Part shown: piece by piece, positions 37,956 to 50,200 of the stretch
Numbering within the stretch: position 1 is the first letter of the stretch
How the letters are laid out: every line of letters starts with the position of its first letter
Assembly (NCBI GenBank): GCA_023846275.1
Contig: CM043865.1
Span: 35,292,412-35,356,411 of the forward strand
Source of the DNA: Vanilla planifolia
Lineage: Eukaryota > Streptophyta > Magnoliopsida > Asparagales > Orchidaceae
Direction of reading: 5' to 3'
Length of the DNA: 64,000 nucleotides
Position numbers and translations under genes: made by a program
Notes under the pieces: model-generated
Seen by the model: the letters and a program-made list of their open reading frames with translations, nothing else
Database searches by the model: none
What the model was told of the DNA's origin: nothing

Positions 37956-39677
37956 CTAAACAGGGTCTACAGTGCGGTTTGCTTCCGCACATTCGATCTC
38001 CTGCAGCTCCTCGTTCTCCCCAGACATCTCCTCAAGAGATCTCCCTTTGGACTCGGGAACCAGGAAAGTGAACAGGAGACCCAAAAGATTGCAGGCCGCG
38101 AGAACAAACAGAGAGTTCCTCACTCCGATCCCGGCCGGATACCCGTAGTCCGTCTTTGCCTTATCCTGGTTCTGCGCCGCGTAAAGGAAGCCGAAGGAGC
38201 CCACTATAGCTCCGGCCTTTCCGGCCGCAGCTGATATGCCATGGCACCTCGCCCTCACCCTCGCCGGAAAGATCTCCGCTGGCACGATGAAGGTGGTGCT
38301 GTTGGGACCAAAGTTGGCGAAGAAGAAGGTGAACCCGTACAGCACCACGAAACCGATGTGGTGGCCAGGAATGGTCCAGTAGTGGTAAGGAATGGCGAGG
38401 CCAAGCATGAACGCCGTCATGAAGAAGAAACCAGAAATCTGTATCCAGAATCGGCCGATGATGTCTATGAAGGCAACGGTGAACCAGTATCCGGGCACGG
38501 TGCCGCACAGAGCAATCAGAATCTGTGACCTGTTCTTTGAAAAAAAAAAAAAAAAAAAAAAAAATCAAAGGATTTTTGGTGTGGGAAATATTTGAATTCA
38601 CATCTAGGAGTTGAAGGATTTGGATGTTGACCTTGAGATCTTGAAGAGCTCCTCCAGCGCGTTCATGGTGGCGGCCTTCGGAATCCAACCGACGGCGCTG
38701 AAGATATCTTTTTGAAATAGGTTCTGGCTATAGAAGGCGATGTCGAAGACGAACCATGTCATGCTTGTGCCGAGAAGGTGAAGGCCATGGCGACGAAGGA
38801 ATTTTCTGGAAAAGAGGCCGTATTGTTCAGAATCTGATTTGATGGCGACCTCATTTGTCTTCTCCTTCTCCGTCTCGTCCTCGAGATCCACTTGCAGAAC
38901 TTTGGCCATATCCTGCGCGGCTCGCTCCGCGTTCTGCGCAACGAGGGCTGTGTAGCGTGCGGTTTCGGGCATTTTCATCCGCCAGTAGAACGTCATCGCC
39001 GCCGGGACCGCGCCGAACATGAGAATTATCCGCCATACATAGTCGGCCTGCGGCACAGTTGAGCCGACGGGGTCGATGTCGTACGGTGGGGCGTCGAAGC
39101 GGTTATTGAAGGCGGTGGTGACAATGATCGTGACGATCCCTCCGGCGAGGATACCGATCCCCTGCATCGCGAAAACGGCGGCGATGAAGGCGCCCCTGGT
39201 CTTCTTGTTAGAGTACTCCGACATGATGGTGGCGGAGAGAGGGTAATCGCCGCCGATGCCGAAGCCGAGCCAGAAGCGGAAGAAACAGAGCGTGGCCATA
39301 ACGCCTGTTGGTGTTTTGCCAAAGGAGAGCCCGGAGCCCAACGCGCAGACGATCATGAGCGAGAGGGTGACGCAGTACACCTTGCTTCGCCCCAACTTGT
39401 CCCCAAGCCAGCCAAAGAAGAGCTGGCCGGTGAGCGTGCCGCAGAACGCAACGCCGTTGACGGCGGAGGAGACGTTCGGTGGCAAGGTGCCGGGAGTCGT
39501 GGAGCCGTTCTCGTGGTAGTAGATGCGGCCAAGGAGCTTTGTGACCATGGAGATACAGAAGAGGTCGTAGGCGTCGGTGAAGAATCCCATGCCGGCGATG
39601 ACAATGGTGGTGAAATGGTACCACTGGATCTTGGCGACGTCGAGAGCGTTCAGGACCTCGAGATGTTGGTTAGCCAT
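37956..39677 (-). CDS. PHT1-family inorganic phosphate/H+ symporter
   Basis: Plasma-membrane phosphate uptake carrier of the major facilitator superfamily. Exon 1 is 39677-38632 and exon 2 is 38529-37956, with a GT-AG intron of 102 bp. The splice joins [19 protein letters not shown] in frame, giving 539 residues, the usual PHT1 length. The family signature [13 protein letters not shown] is at 142-154, and TDAYDLF at 34-40. Gln172, Asp312 in [14 protein letters not shown] and the [12 protein letters not shown] segment match substrate and proton residues known in the family. A charged central loop lies at about 240-300, and the tail carries [16 protein letters not shown]. The ATG at 39677 gives [16 protein letters not shown], the normal PHT1 N terminus. 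An in-frame ATG at 39728 is only 16 bp from the TATA box, so unlikely to be transcribed. Coding sequence is GC-rich; the intron holds a long poly-T. Which PHT1 member it is was not resolved. Confidence 0.96.
38539..38563. repeat. Poly-A/T tract in phosphate transporter intron
   Basis: More than 20 A residues on the + strand, so poly-T in the transcript sense, within about 10 bp of the 3' splice site. It fills roughly a quarter of the 102-bp intron and serves as an extreme polypyrimidine tract. Confidence 0.9.
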
Positions 39678-39743
39678 GGTTGCTTCCCCTTGCTTTTGGT
39701 TCTCTCTTCCTTCCATAAAAGTTCCCATGGCTTTCTCTTCCCC

Positions 39744-39751
39744 TTAAATAG
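39744..39751 (-). promoter_or_regulatory. TATA box of phosphate transporter
   Basis: The - strand reads ctatttaagg, a TATA-like element about 67 bp upstream of the chosen ATG (39677). It implies transcription starting near 39715-39720. Confidence 0.5.
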
Positions 39752-39764
39752 GAGAAATGATTTA

Positions 39765-39791
39765 TCAAATAAATAAATAAATAAATAAAAA
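39765..39791. repeat. (AAAT)n microsatellite in transporter promoter
   Basis: Five or six tandem aaat units directly upstream of the TATA-like element. Confidence 0.85.
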
Positions 39792-39977
39792 TAGTAGAAA
39801 CGGAGTGAATAAAGCTGTGGTATATTATTCTCATTTTGGCATTCTGCAATTTTTAAAATAGATAACGAATGCCAAAAGCAAATAAATGGGCCCTTTCATT
39901 CACCTTAGCATCTATATTGTTTAAATTCAAATTGATTTATCTTTAAATGTGGATTCATTTAGTTTTAATGAATAATA

Positions 39978-39985
39978 GTATATGC
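39978..39985. promoter_or_regulatory. P1BS-like phosphate-starvation element
   Basis: GTATATGC fits the palindromic GNATATNC site bound by PHR-type MYB factors, which is frequent in PHT1 promoters. It lies about 300 bp upstream of the transporter ATG. A single 8-bp match can occur by chance in AT-rich DNA, but the position before a phosphate transporter makes it credible. No MYCS-like mycorrhiza element was seen. Confidence 0.5.
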
Positions 39986-39991
39986 TAACAT

Positions 39992-41258
39992 AAGTGACTT
40001 TATTACATTATTATTGAGACTTGACTTTATCTTATCCTTTATGTTAAAATTACTAAAAAATAAAAGTCATCACATGCTATCTTATATTAAGAACAATAAG
40101 ATTAGTTAGCCACTATGAGATTTTGATGAACAATAATATCTTCATCGATTAAAACATCATAGAAATTTATAGAATGAAATATTATATCAATTTTTTCATA
40201 TGTAATACATAAAAAAATATATGTTGATAGTGGCTTATTAAGATTTTATTGTCTTTGAGCTGTTAAAAGTTTAGTATTTTGGGTTAAGAATTTTAATAAT
40301 CAATAAAATATAATAAAAAGACATATTATATGAATAAAATAGTACAGAATTAATAAAGAAGGAGCAAATCTTTTAAACTTAGATTCAATCATTATAAATC
40401 TTGAGTTTCTTTATTAACATAAGAAAATAATCTAAATAATAAAATAATTATTCTTAATCAAGTCATCATTTGTTAATATTTATTGTTATTTTTTTGCTGA
40501 TGGCTTTACATGTCAATGCCCTCTGGGATGTTCTCTTATATTTTGACTTTGAGATAAGTTCCTAACATACTATCTATAACATCATGCCAACTCATATGGG
40601 TTTTGTCCTTAAAAGATGTTTTAATATTTTAAGAACGTGACATCTTATATAAACACTATAATCATTCACTTAGTAGCTAATATACGACAATTCATCCCTA
40701 TATGCCTCCACTTAAAAGTTTGTCAGAAGCCACTCCTTATCTAATTATTCCTGTTTTAGGTTATCACCCAGTGATTACTACTCTATCTTCAATACTAAGT
40801 GTTATAGGCCCACCAATTTTACTTAGTTATTTTTCAAGTCACATTAAACTAATAGAGGGTATTGTTTTTATATCAAATGTAACATCATGATCTCATGATA
40901 TTGAGATGTTATCTCCTTGGATTAACCTCTATTGACTCAAGTAGATTTTACACCTAAAAACTTTCACAACTTAAGATATTGATATCTCATATAAATATCA
41001 AAATCAATTCTTAGCTCTTTCTAGAAGTATGTAATATGTCACTTCTTATCTAGTGATTTCTCTTTCATAATATCACTTAATAATCACTCTCTGTCATCTT
41101 CAATATTAAATGTTAATATTATCATAGAGGATAACATTTCAAAAATTTAGATATACACTTACATAATATAATGAATAAATATATTTTATTTTAATTTCTA
41201 ATTTTTATAAATGTAAATATTTCTATTATATATAAGAGGTACTTTTATGAAATAAGTC

Positions 41259-41259
<1 letters not shown>
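39992..41259. other. AT-rich intergenic, nothing recognised
   Basis: No gene or element could be supported between the transporter promoter and the AAT microsatellite. Confidence 0.45.

Positions 41260-41297
<38 letters not shown>
41260..41297. repeat. (AAT)n microsatellite
   Basis: About twelve uninterrupted AAT units. Confidence 0.95.
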
Positions 41298-44200
41298 TAA
41301 GGAAGTCTTAAAAGAGGAAAGAAAATATATAATATTTTAGATAAGAAAATACTTTGATTATGATGAAACTAATTTTACTAAAATCATATGAGCATTGACC
41401 ATTCAATCAAGTGTAGAAGCCTTACAAATTAACCAAATTTTTAAAAATGAATAAATAAAAAAATGTATGTTAAATTCTAAAAAAAGGGGTTTAATGGGGT
41501 GGTTATTACGTAAATGAGGTTAGTGAGAGGGGATAACAATCCCAAGGCATCGATAACTATAAAGAAGAAGAAATCTGAATGCATGAAGAAGGATTGAAGA
41601 AAAGAATTCAATCTTAAAAGAACATGTAGATGAATATTGAATTCCACCTTAAGGTTAGCTTTTCCACATTGTATTTTAATCTTAATTTTCTTATGAAATT
41701 TGAGAGAAAATTATACATATATAAAAGTGAACATAATTAAGAAAAGGTTAAAGAAAGTTTATATAATGTTAATTACATTTTGGATGAATGAAAATCAAAG
41801 AAAATCGCAATTGTGTACATAGCCTATTACTTTAAGTCTTTGTCAAAAGTTCATAAAGTAGAAGAATAGGTTTGTCAAAAGTTCATCAAAATTGAGAACC
41901 ATCCAATGAGTTTTGAATAATCTGACAAAGATGATTAATGGTCCAATAGAGCAATTGAAATCTAGGTTATAAGAATTAAAAGATTTGACGGATAATTAGA
42001 TGGTCTAATGGGAACCAAGGAAGGATTGACTGATTATCAAATACACATCAAACAATTGATAAGTAGAGCCAGATAGACTAATTATGTAATAGACAATTCA
42101 CTTGTGTGAATCTCATTAGATACAAGTAATTTTATTAAACTTCTAGAGAGTAATGAACTTTGTACAGCATATGACTTATAAATAAATATGAATATAATAT
42201 AAGTTATGTATAGTTTTAAGAAAAATAGAAAATAGAGAAAGAGATAGAGTACTCAAATATCTAATAATCAGGTAGATATTTTATAAAAAAGTAACGAGTT
42301 TAAAAAACAAAATGTTGAATTATAGGAATTAATAATATTTCATATATTGTGTTTTAAATATTACATATATAAAAAATTACTTGGATATATCTTATATGTT
42401 AAGTTAGAAGACCATGATAATTAGATAATATGGTATTGAGTAGTGATGATACCACGATGAGATAAAATATAGTCTTGAGTGACGATGATGTTACAAGATT
42501 GTGAGATAATTTCTTGACGATACTAATACCAAGATGAGGTGAGGTAATGTATACCTTTGTCCATGCAAACACACACATACACACAAATATATATATACCA
42601 TATATATCCATTTCTTAAAATGCCTTCCCTCCTATGTTGTCGTATGAAATCATTATTCCTCTTCTCTGCCATTAAGCTTACAGAACCTTAAGGATAATTT
42701 GACCTTTTCTACCATTGGACCACTTGCAGGGGAGGAGCTTTGGTATTCGTCTCTAGCTAAGAAACCCACATAAGTATTCAAGCCTTAATCTTTATTCCAT
42801 CATCAACTATCATTAACTTGAACTGAAAGGGGTGACGTCAGTATTTAACTCAAGAAGCCAAGCTTTTTGGTCATGAAACCAAGAGTAGACCCAAAACCTT
42901 GGAGCAATTTAGCTAAGAAATGAAGGAGGGAGATTAGTCATGGATTTTGAGAAATTTAAGAAAATGATTAGACGAGATAAAGAAATTAGAGAGAAGTATA
43001 GATTTCTCAAATTTAATTATAAGAAAATGTAGATAAAAAGTAAGGTAAGCAATTAGACATTATTTCTTTATTGAAAACTTAATTTCATTTATGTGCTTTA
43101 TAGAATCTGAGAACTATTGCATTAAATGACCTTTAGTGTATGATTGGAATGATGTAGCTTGATCATAATTAGAAACTATAACAAAAACATTACTAGCTTT
43201 TTATTACATATGATAGATATTTCTTGATAATGCATTAAACATATTTGTTGAAATCTTTCGTCATCACTTCTCCTTCCATTATTATCCCTTGTATTAATTT
43301 GTTAATGCCCTTGCCTTCTTCCTCATGATTGTTCCTTATTATCCATAACTATCTCTCTCTTTTTATTCAATGATCTCCTAATTCCTTTCTCTTTATAATT
43401 GGTATTATCCTTTCTCTTCATGAATTTCTATCACCCTCCTTATCCATTATTGGCATCCCCTTCCTCTTCATGACCATCTCTATCTTTCATATCAATGATC
43501 AGGCCTTCCTTTCCTCTCAACTAATGATAAGTCTTTTTGTCACGATAGTTATTTAAGTTGTTGATGTTAATAGTTTTCTTATGCCCCTTTTTTTGCAATT
43601 GGTCATAACCTTCATTTTTAGTGCCTCCCCTCTACGGCAAAATTTATTATAGTTTTATAAGAATATTCATTAGTGACTCCTTAATATTAGTGTTACGTTC
43701 TTACAACTATACATTTTATTTTAGAATTAACCATTTGTTGTATATGTCATTAAATTAATAACTATAACTAGCATAGTTGTCATATATTATTTTATAATAG
43801 ATAAATTTATTTTTAAAATACATAATTGAGTTATAATTTGTGAATATTTGATACAGATAATTTGATAATGTGATAAGTATAATAAAAGTATACCACTTTA
43901 CGACTCACAATGGAAATAACATGATTGCACGAGAAAGAGAATTCAATGAATTCTCAAGATCTTTATAAAAAACATGATGTAATTTATGAATTTTTTTAAC
44001 CATTGAAATGTTAAAATCTGAAAGAATTATATCTTTATGGATCTAAACGATGAATATAAAAATTGTCTCTTTATGGATCAATTATAACTCCATATGTGTT
44101 AATAAGTATATCTATATATGTGTATAAAATTCATAAAAATAGTAAAAGATTTTTATAAAACTCTTCTAAATAGTAAACATTTTTACTTGTGTCTATATGG

Positions 44201-47200
44201 GTTATTATTCTACAAGAAATTCAATATTATATTTTAAAATAATTTTTTTGTTTAATTAAATGCATGGTGAAACTAATTCAAATATGTGATTTTATTTTTT
44301 TAATTTGATCTTAATGCATTATTTAGAGACTAACTTTATAAAAAAAATTTAATGTTTAGCCTAATATTTTAGTTTTAAAAACTTAAAAGAAAATTAATAT
44401 AAACATTGGATAAGACAAAGAAGGTTTTGTACCAAACAAAGCAAATTTTTAAGTTAGAAAAATCATGAAATAAGACTTTTACCACAAATTCAAACAAGTT
44501 AAAGTCAAGTTTTGGCAAGAAACTAAAAAAACATGGTTTAATAAGCGAAATATGACTTATTTATTAAGAAAATTTAGAAAAAAAAACAAATTATTTTTTA
44601 CTTTTTAGTTCTAACTATTAATAATTTACTCTTAAGTCGATCCAATTCCACCACAAGTTTTTATTCAAACCATTTTTGTACAATGTTCGTATGATCCAAA
44701 TTTGGATATAAAAGATTCAATCGAAACATAATCAAATCTAAACCTCACTCATTGAACATCATTTGGGTTTGAACAAAACTAAAATCAATAAGATATTCAT
44801 TTAAATTGCTATCTTTTAGCTAATTTCGTTTTTATAAACCAGTTTTCTTACATATATAATTAAATTAATAAATATATAAAAAAATTTACATTTATATGTA
44901 CATAGTTGCTTTGATCTGATTTTAAACTAATTCAATTGAAATAAAAATCATCTTATGATTGGTTTTTAAGGTATCAATTCAAGTTCAAATCAAGAAAAAA
45001 TTTTAATATAATTTTTTAATTAAATTTGATCTTCGAAGTAACTTAGCAGTCGTATCTCTTGTCGTATTTTCAAAATTCAAAATATTTTATAAAATTAGTT
45101 TAAAAATTTGGATAGAGGAAGGCGATGGAAAAAAGACAGGACAACGTCCAAAGGTAGGTGTTGCTTGTTGACCGGTTAGACTTGGAAGCGATTCAAAAAA
45201 TGGCGATACCTTGCTACTTACGTAGGCCATTAACTGGTCAGAGAAGTTTGCCACCGGCTTTAAGCCGTCACACGTCATTGGAGCGTTACGCTCACTGTAC
45301 CAATTAAAAAAATCTGAAAAATATTTTGATTAAATCCTACTAAATAATTTAAAATTTTTCTTTTACTATGAGATAGCTATTGTTAATATATTATTTTATT
45401 TTAAATAGTTAAATATTCTTTTATTTTTTCAAAAATATAATTATAACCTTCTGAACATAATTATTTATTAGTAGTAATTATATTAAACTAACTCATACTA
45501 CACAAGAATTTGATCATATAGTTGGGTTATTCATGTTGGACAAAAAATGTCAAAGAATAATAAAAAGTTTGGATAAAAGAAATATGAGCTAAGATAGAGA
45601 TTATAAAATTAATATTTTTTGCAAACTTCACATCAAATAACATATTATAATTATATATAATCTCTTAGATATTTTTTAGACTTAAATTTTCATTAATATA
45701 AATGCATAGCCCATGAATTTTATATTTACAAATAAAAATAGGTATGACCCATAGCCTAAATTCTTCTTTTTTTTCTTTTTGCCAACTAACTTCTTTTTTT
45801 ATTAAATCCACCAAAGAAATCTTATCTTTATTTTCTTTTTGTCATCACTGAATTATTTTCGTTGAGTTCTCTTTGATTTATATTCGATTGCATTGTATGG
45901 AATCATTCATAGATGAAAATGTTGTCATTCTTGTTGATTACTAGTAGTTGATACTTGGGTATGATTCTTTTGTGTGATATATGCAAAATTGAGAGCAATA
46001 ATATATGATAGAGATGTCCAAGTTGATTGACTAAAAAGAAAGATGAAGAAGACAAAGATGCATGAGTGGTGATAAAAAAAGATGAAGTAAAACACAAATC
46101 ATATAAAAACAAACACATATGAAATCTATTTTGCTTAAATCCAAAAAATTCATGCTTATCATAGAAGATTCAGTAACACTATGACATCAAAACTTGGAAC
46201 AGCACAAAGAAACATGAGCTCTTAAGACAAATCTAAAATAGGTTTTCATTTGGCAACCTTAAAGCCCAAGTCTATTAAACCCTTGAATTGAAAGCTAGAT
46301 AATATCCTAGTCTAAATTGAGCTAACCTTTTATAGAGTATTGGTGTGTGAAATGGATTGAAAAATAGCAAACTTGGGGAAATGAAATTTTATACATGTAT
46401 TATAAGCAAGTTAGAAAAATAAAAAAAATATAATAAGTGAAAAGGGTCTGAGAAATGAAGGCTATATTAAATTTCTATAATGTTTCAAAAGATTAACATT
46501 CTTCTATAAATGCATTATGGACTCTCGATCACAATTAGAGGTGATGACTTTTAACACACTATAAAGTCTTACAATTTGTTGTACAAAAATTTTGGTTTAT
46601 TTTTCTATAACACATGTTATCTTGATTGCAAAGACATTGGGTTAATTTAATTAATAATTTAGTTACTACATGTATAGAATCAAATTCTCATGTGACTAAC
46701 ATCTATCTCTCTTTCTTCTTGACCTTAGCATTAAGGAAGCCACTTATATCCTTAACCCCACAAAGCAAAATAAGAAGAATGGTACTTTTCTATTTATTAA
46801 TAGACTAATATAGGGCAATTGTATCACACCTCACTATAAGAGACCTATCAATCCCTTAATCTATAATTGCCTTATAGACAATCAAAGCAATCCAATAATA
46901 AAGTCTATAGTAATAAATTCTCATTTCTATTCTACAATCTATAAATGTTAGAATAAGTCATTATGCTTTTGCTATCCCCATTTAAGTACTAAAAAATAAG
47001 TTATTTCTTGACTCAATCTATAACACTTATTTTAAGTCTAATCCACTAATATTTTTGTTTGATCTCGATACATTTTGTTTTTGGATAGATGGATAGAATA
47101 TTTAAAATTATGAGCTTCATTTAACACAAATTATTTTAGTTTTTGATGTGCATAGATATATAAATAACTTAAAAAACTCAATACATAATTTTCATCTAGG

Positions 47201-50200
47201 ATAAAATCAAAAACCCATTCAAATTTATTCTTCTGTATTATTTTCTAAGATTCTTCATTTAATGACTAATCTTTTTTAATTGATTTTAGCCAATGATGTC
47301 TTATCTAAATTTGATACAATAACTCCATATTCCTTTGAAATTCTCTTTTAAATTGTAATCTATCTACTTTAAAAGTTGCATGTTTTTTGACATGTTCATT
47401 TATAATTATATTGATACACACCTTTTTTACTTATAGCATCAATAACATTTACCTCGTTAAGAAAGCAAATTATATCCAAACTATAATTTTTTTTAATAAA
47501 TTTTACCTACTTTTTTTGTCTAATAACCTTTCAATACAATCATATTTTAATTGATAATGTTTAAACTATCCATCGTATGATCAATTGCCTTTCGGCAAAT
47601 GTTAATGTTTGGCTAAATTTTGATTAAACTCTACAAGACAATCCAACCACTAGTCTAACACCACATTGGATTAATCATTATATGATTTGATAGACATCTT
47701 ATAAAAATTAAATTTTATGAATATTTTTATTATTTTATTAGATTATGCATAAGATGATCTAATTATCAACAAACAAACTATAAAATTATCAACTAAGTAG
47801 TACGATGACTTTCAATGAATGTTCCAAAGGGAGCCTAAAAATGAGTAATGCATCTTATCTAATTGATGGTATGTTGTTTATCAAGCATATGTCAAACAGC
47901 TAAATAAACTATTTGATGCACTTTTTGATAGAGATCCTTTTATCAATTTAAACTTAATTTTCTTATAAGCTTTCTTACAGTTGATCACATATATTAACTA
48001 TGCATGATATTTATACAATTGTTTCACGATTAATAATGTTGATATTAAAAACATATCATAGACTTCTCTATTGTTATTATCATTGATCTTAGTCATAAAT
48101 TTATTTTTCCAAGTTGTGATATACATTAATAAATTCAATTTAGATAAAGTTTTAATAAAAATAAATTTGATATACAAGTATATGTGTATACACATAAGTT
48201 CTTAATCAAACTACTAGTAAACATTAACTCAATCCTTATATAAATCCTTTAAATGAATTAGTCAACATTGACACATGAACTAATATCATCCTTAGTGCTC
48301 CATTGATTCTTCACATTGTTGAACTATTTTGACCTCTTCTATTTGCTTTGCTCAAATACATTTAATGCTATATGATACAAATCATAACATTTTCCTATAT
48401 AATCACTAAACATGAAGGCTAACTAAATAAACATTAGATAATTAAAACAACATATTGAATATTATCTTTCAGGATCATCCAACAAACAATTGGTGGTGAT
48501 TGATCAACAACCAATGGAAGATCATTGATAGTGGTGATTAGCAAAATATGAAGGTCAGTGCTAAGAAATGAGAGTGGAATCCAAAGGCTTACGTTCAACA
48601 ATAATAAGTTTTGATTGATTCAATGTTGGTGTGAAAAACAAAATATTTGTTATTAAATGTTTCAATAGAATTTGAAATCTTCTTAATTCTCAAACAATCA
48701 ATAATAAAATCGAGTTGATTCTATCATTTCCCGAATCATGAAATCCTAAAAATCCAATAGAGACAATTAAGTTATTTTTAAAATATGATACTTGTCTAAC
48801 AGCTAAACTTAGCACATTATTTATTGGAGTTTCAAGCAAAGTAACATCATTGATGGCCTGCAGGTAACTTGGCTTCAGCTAAAAATGCCTTTGATTGCGT
48901 ACAGAATGTAAGAACTGCAGTGTTTTGCAAACATCAAACTCCTTTTGAGTGCTGCCTGTATGATGCAACACTATAAACAAATAACATTGGATTTTCGATA
49001 AATATTCCACATATTATATATTAAAGGTCTGTTTAGAAATATAATACATAATATAAATTGGAATATTTAGTAGAGATAGAATAATATGACTGTGGATGAA
49101 CGATTTAAATAATGTTATTTTGTGGAATCAGTTCTCATCGTATATTTAAGATTGAAGTATTCGATTCTATTTTGATTTGATCTAAGTTATAAATAAGGAG
49201 TGATTGATTTGATCATGATCCATCTATGAAATATACCCCAAATTCAACCTATCTTGTATTATTAAAGGCATACATATGCATAAAAAAGCATAAACACTTG
49301 CCTTCATGCTGAGTGCTGAACAAGAAGGGAAAGAAGATAAAAATAATGTAACGATCTATTTTTTAATGCATTCAAGACATTTTTTCTTGTATTTCATTTT
49401 TAGATGAAAAAGTTTTTTAAACTTATTTTCAAAAGCATTACATCTAATAGTTATTTTTTTAAAAATAATAAAGCCATTTTTTGGAACAAGCAGAATTACG
49501 TGTGATGGTGATCAAAGATTGGTTTGATGATGCCTTTTTGTTTTTAGAAAATATAGATTTTATTAAAAGATTTTTTAACAAAAAATTAATTTTAAAATAT
49601 TACAATAGAATGAAAAAAGGTTTTCAGAGTTAGTAAATGTGCAAATGATTTTGAACACCGCGCATAAAGCTTACTCTATTTTCAAAATATTTTATTTTCC
49701 AAACTTCGAAAACACTTTTTTTTCAAAAAAACATTATTCTTGTCATATAATATTTTTTATTCTTTTTCAAAATCTTATTATAAAGTATGTTTTCCTAAAT
49801 TCATAAATCATGTAAAAATATAGAATTTATTTTCTATTAAAGCACGTTTTTTATAAGGCCCAACTAAATTTTAGACTACTCATTGCATTTAACATTATAG
49901 CTAAATATTTTTCTTATATTCACAACATTGAGGTGAAAAAAAGATGTTGTGTCAATGTTGATGAAGTATATTTGATGTGTGATCTATGATCTATACATGA
50001 TAAAAGAAAACATACAAAATTGATATAATAAAGAAGATATCAATCAAAATTAATGAAGAAAACTCTTTAAAAAATAAGGCTTTAAGTTGTTGGGCTTTTT
50101 GAGATGTCAAAATTCATGAAGAAATGTTATTCCTTAGTGTTTGAATTTTTTTTTTGTGTGATGGTTTTATATATCATGTTTATCATTTTTTTTCATTTCA

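Noticed and set aside
39678-39728. Earlier in-frame ATG for the phosphate transporter
   Set aside because: It lies about 16 bp from the TATA-like element and adds 17 residues not seen in the PHT1 family.
38161-39776. Several other long open frames on both strands over the phosphate transporter
   Set aside because: They are shadows created by the GC-rich coding sequence; none gives a recognisable protein.
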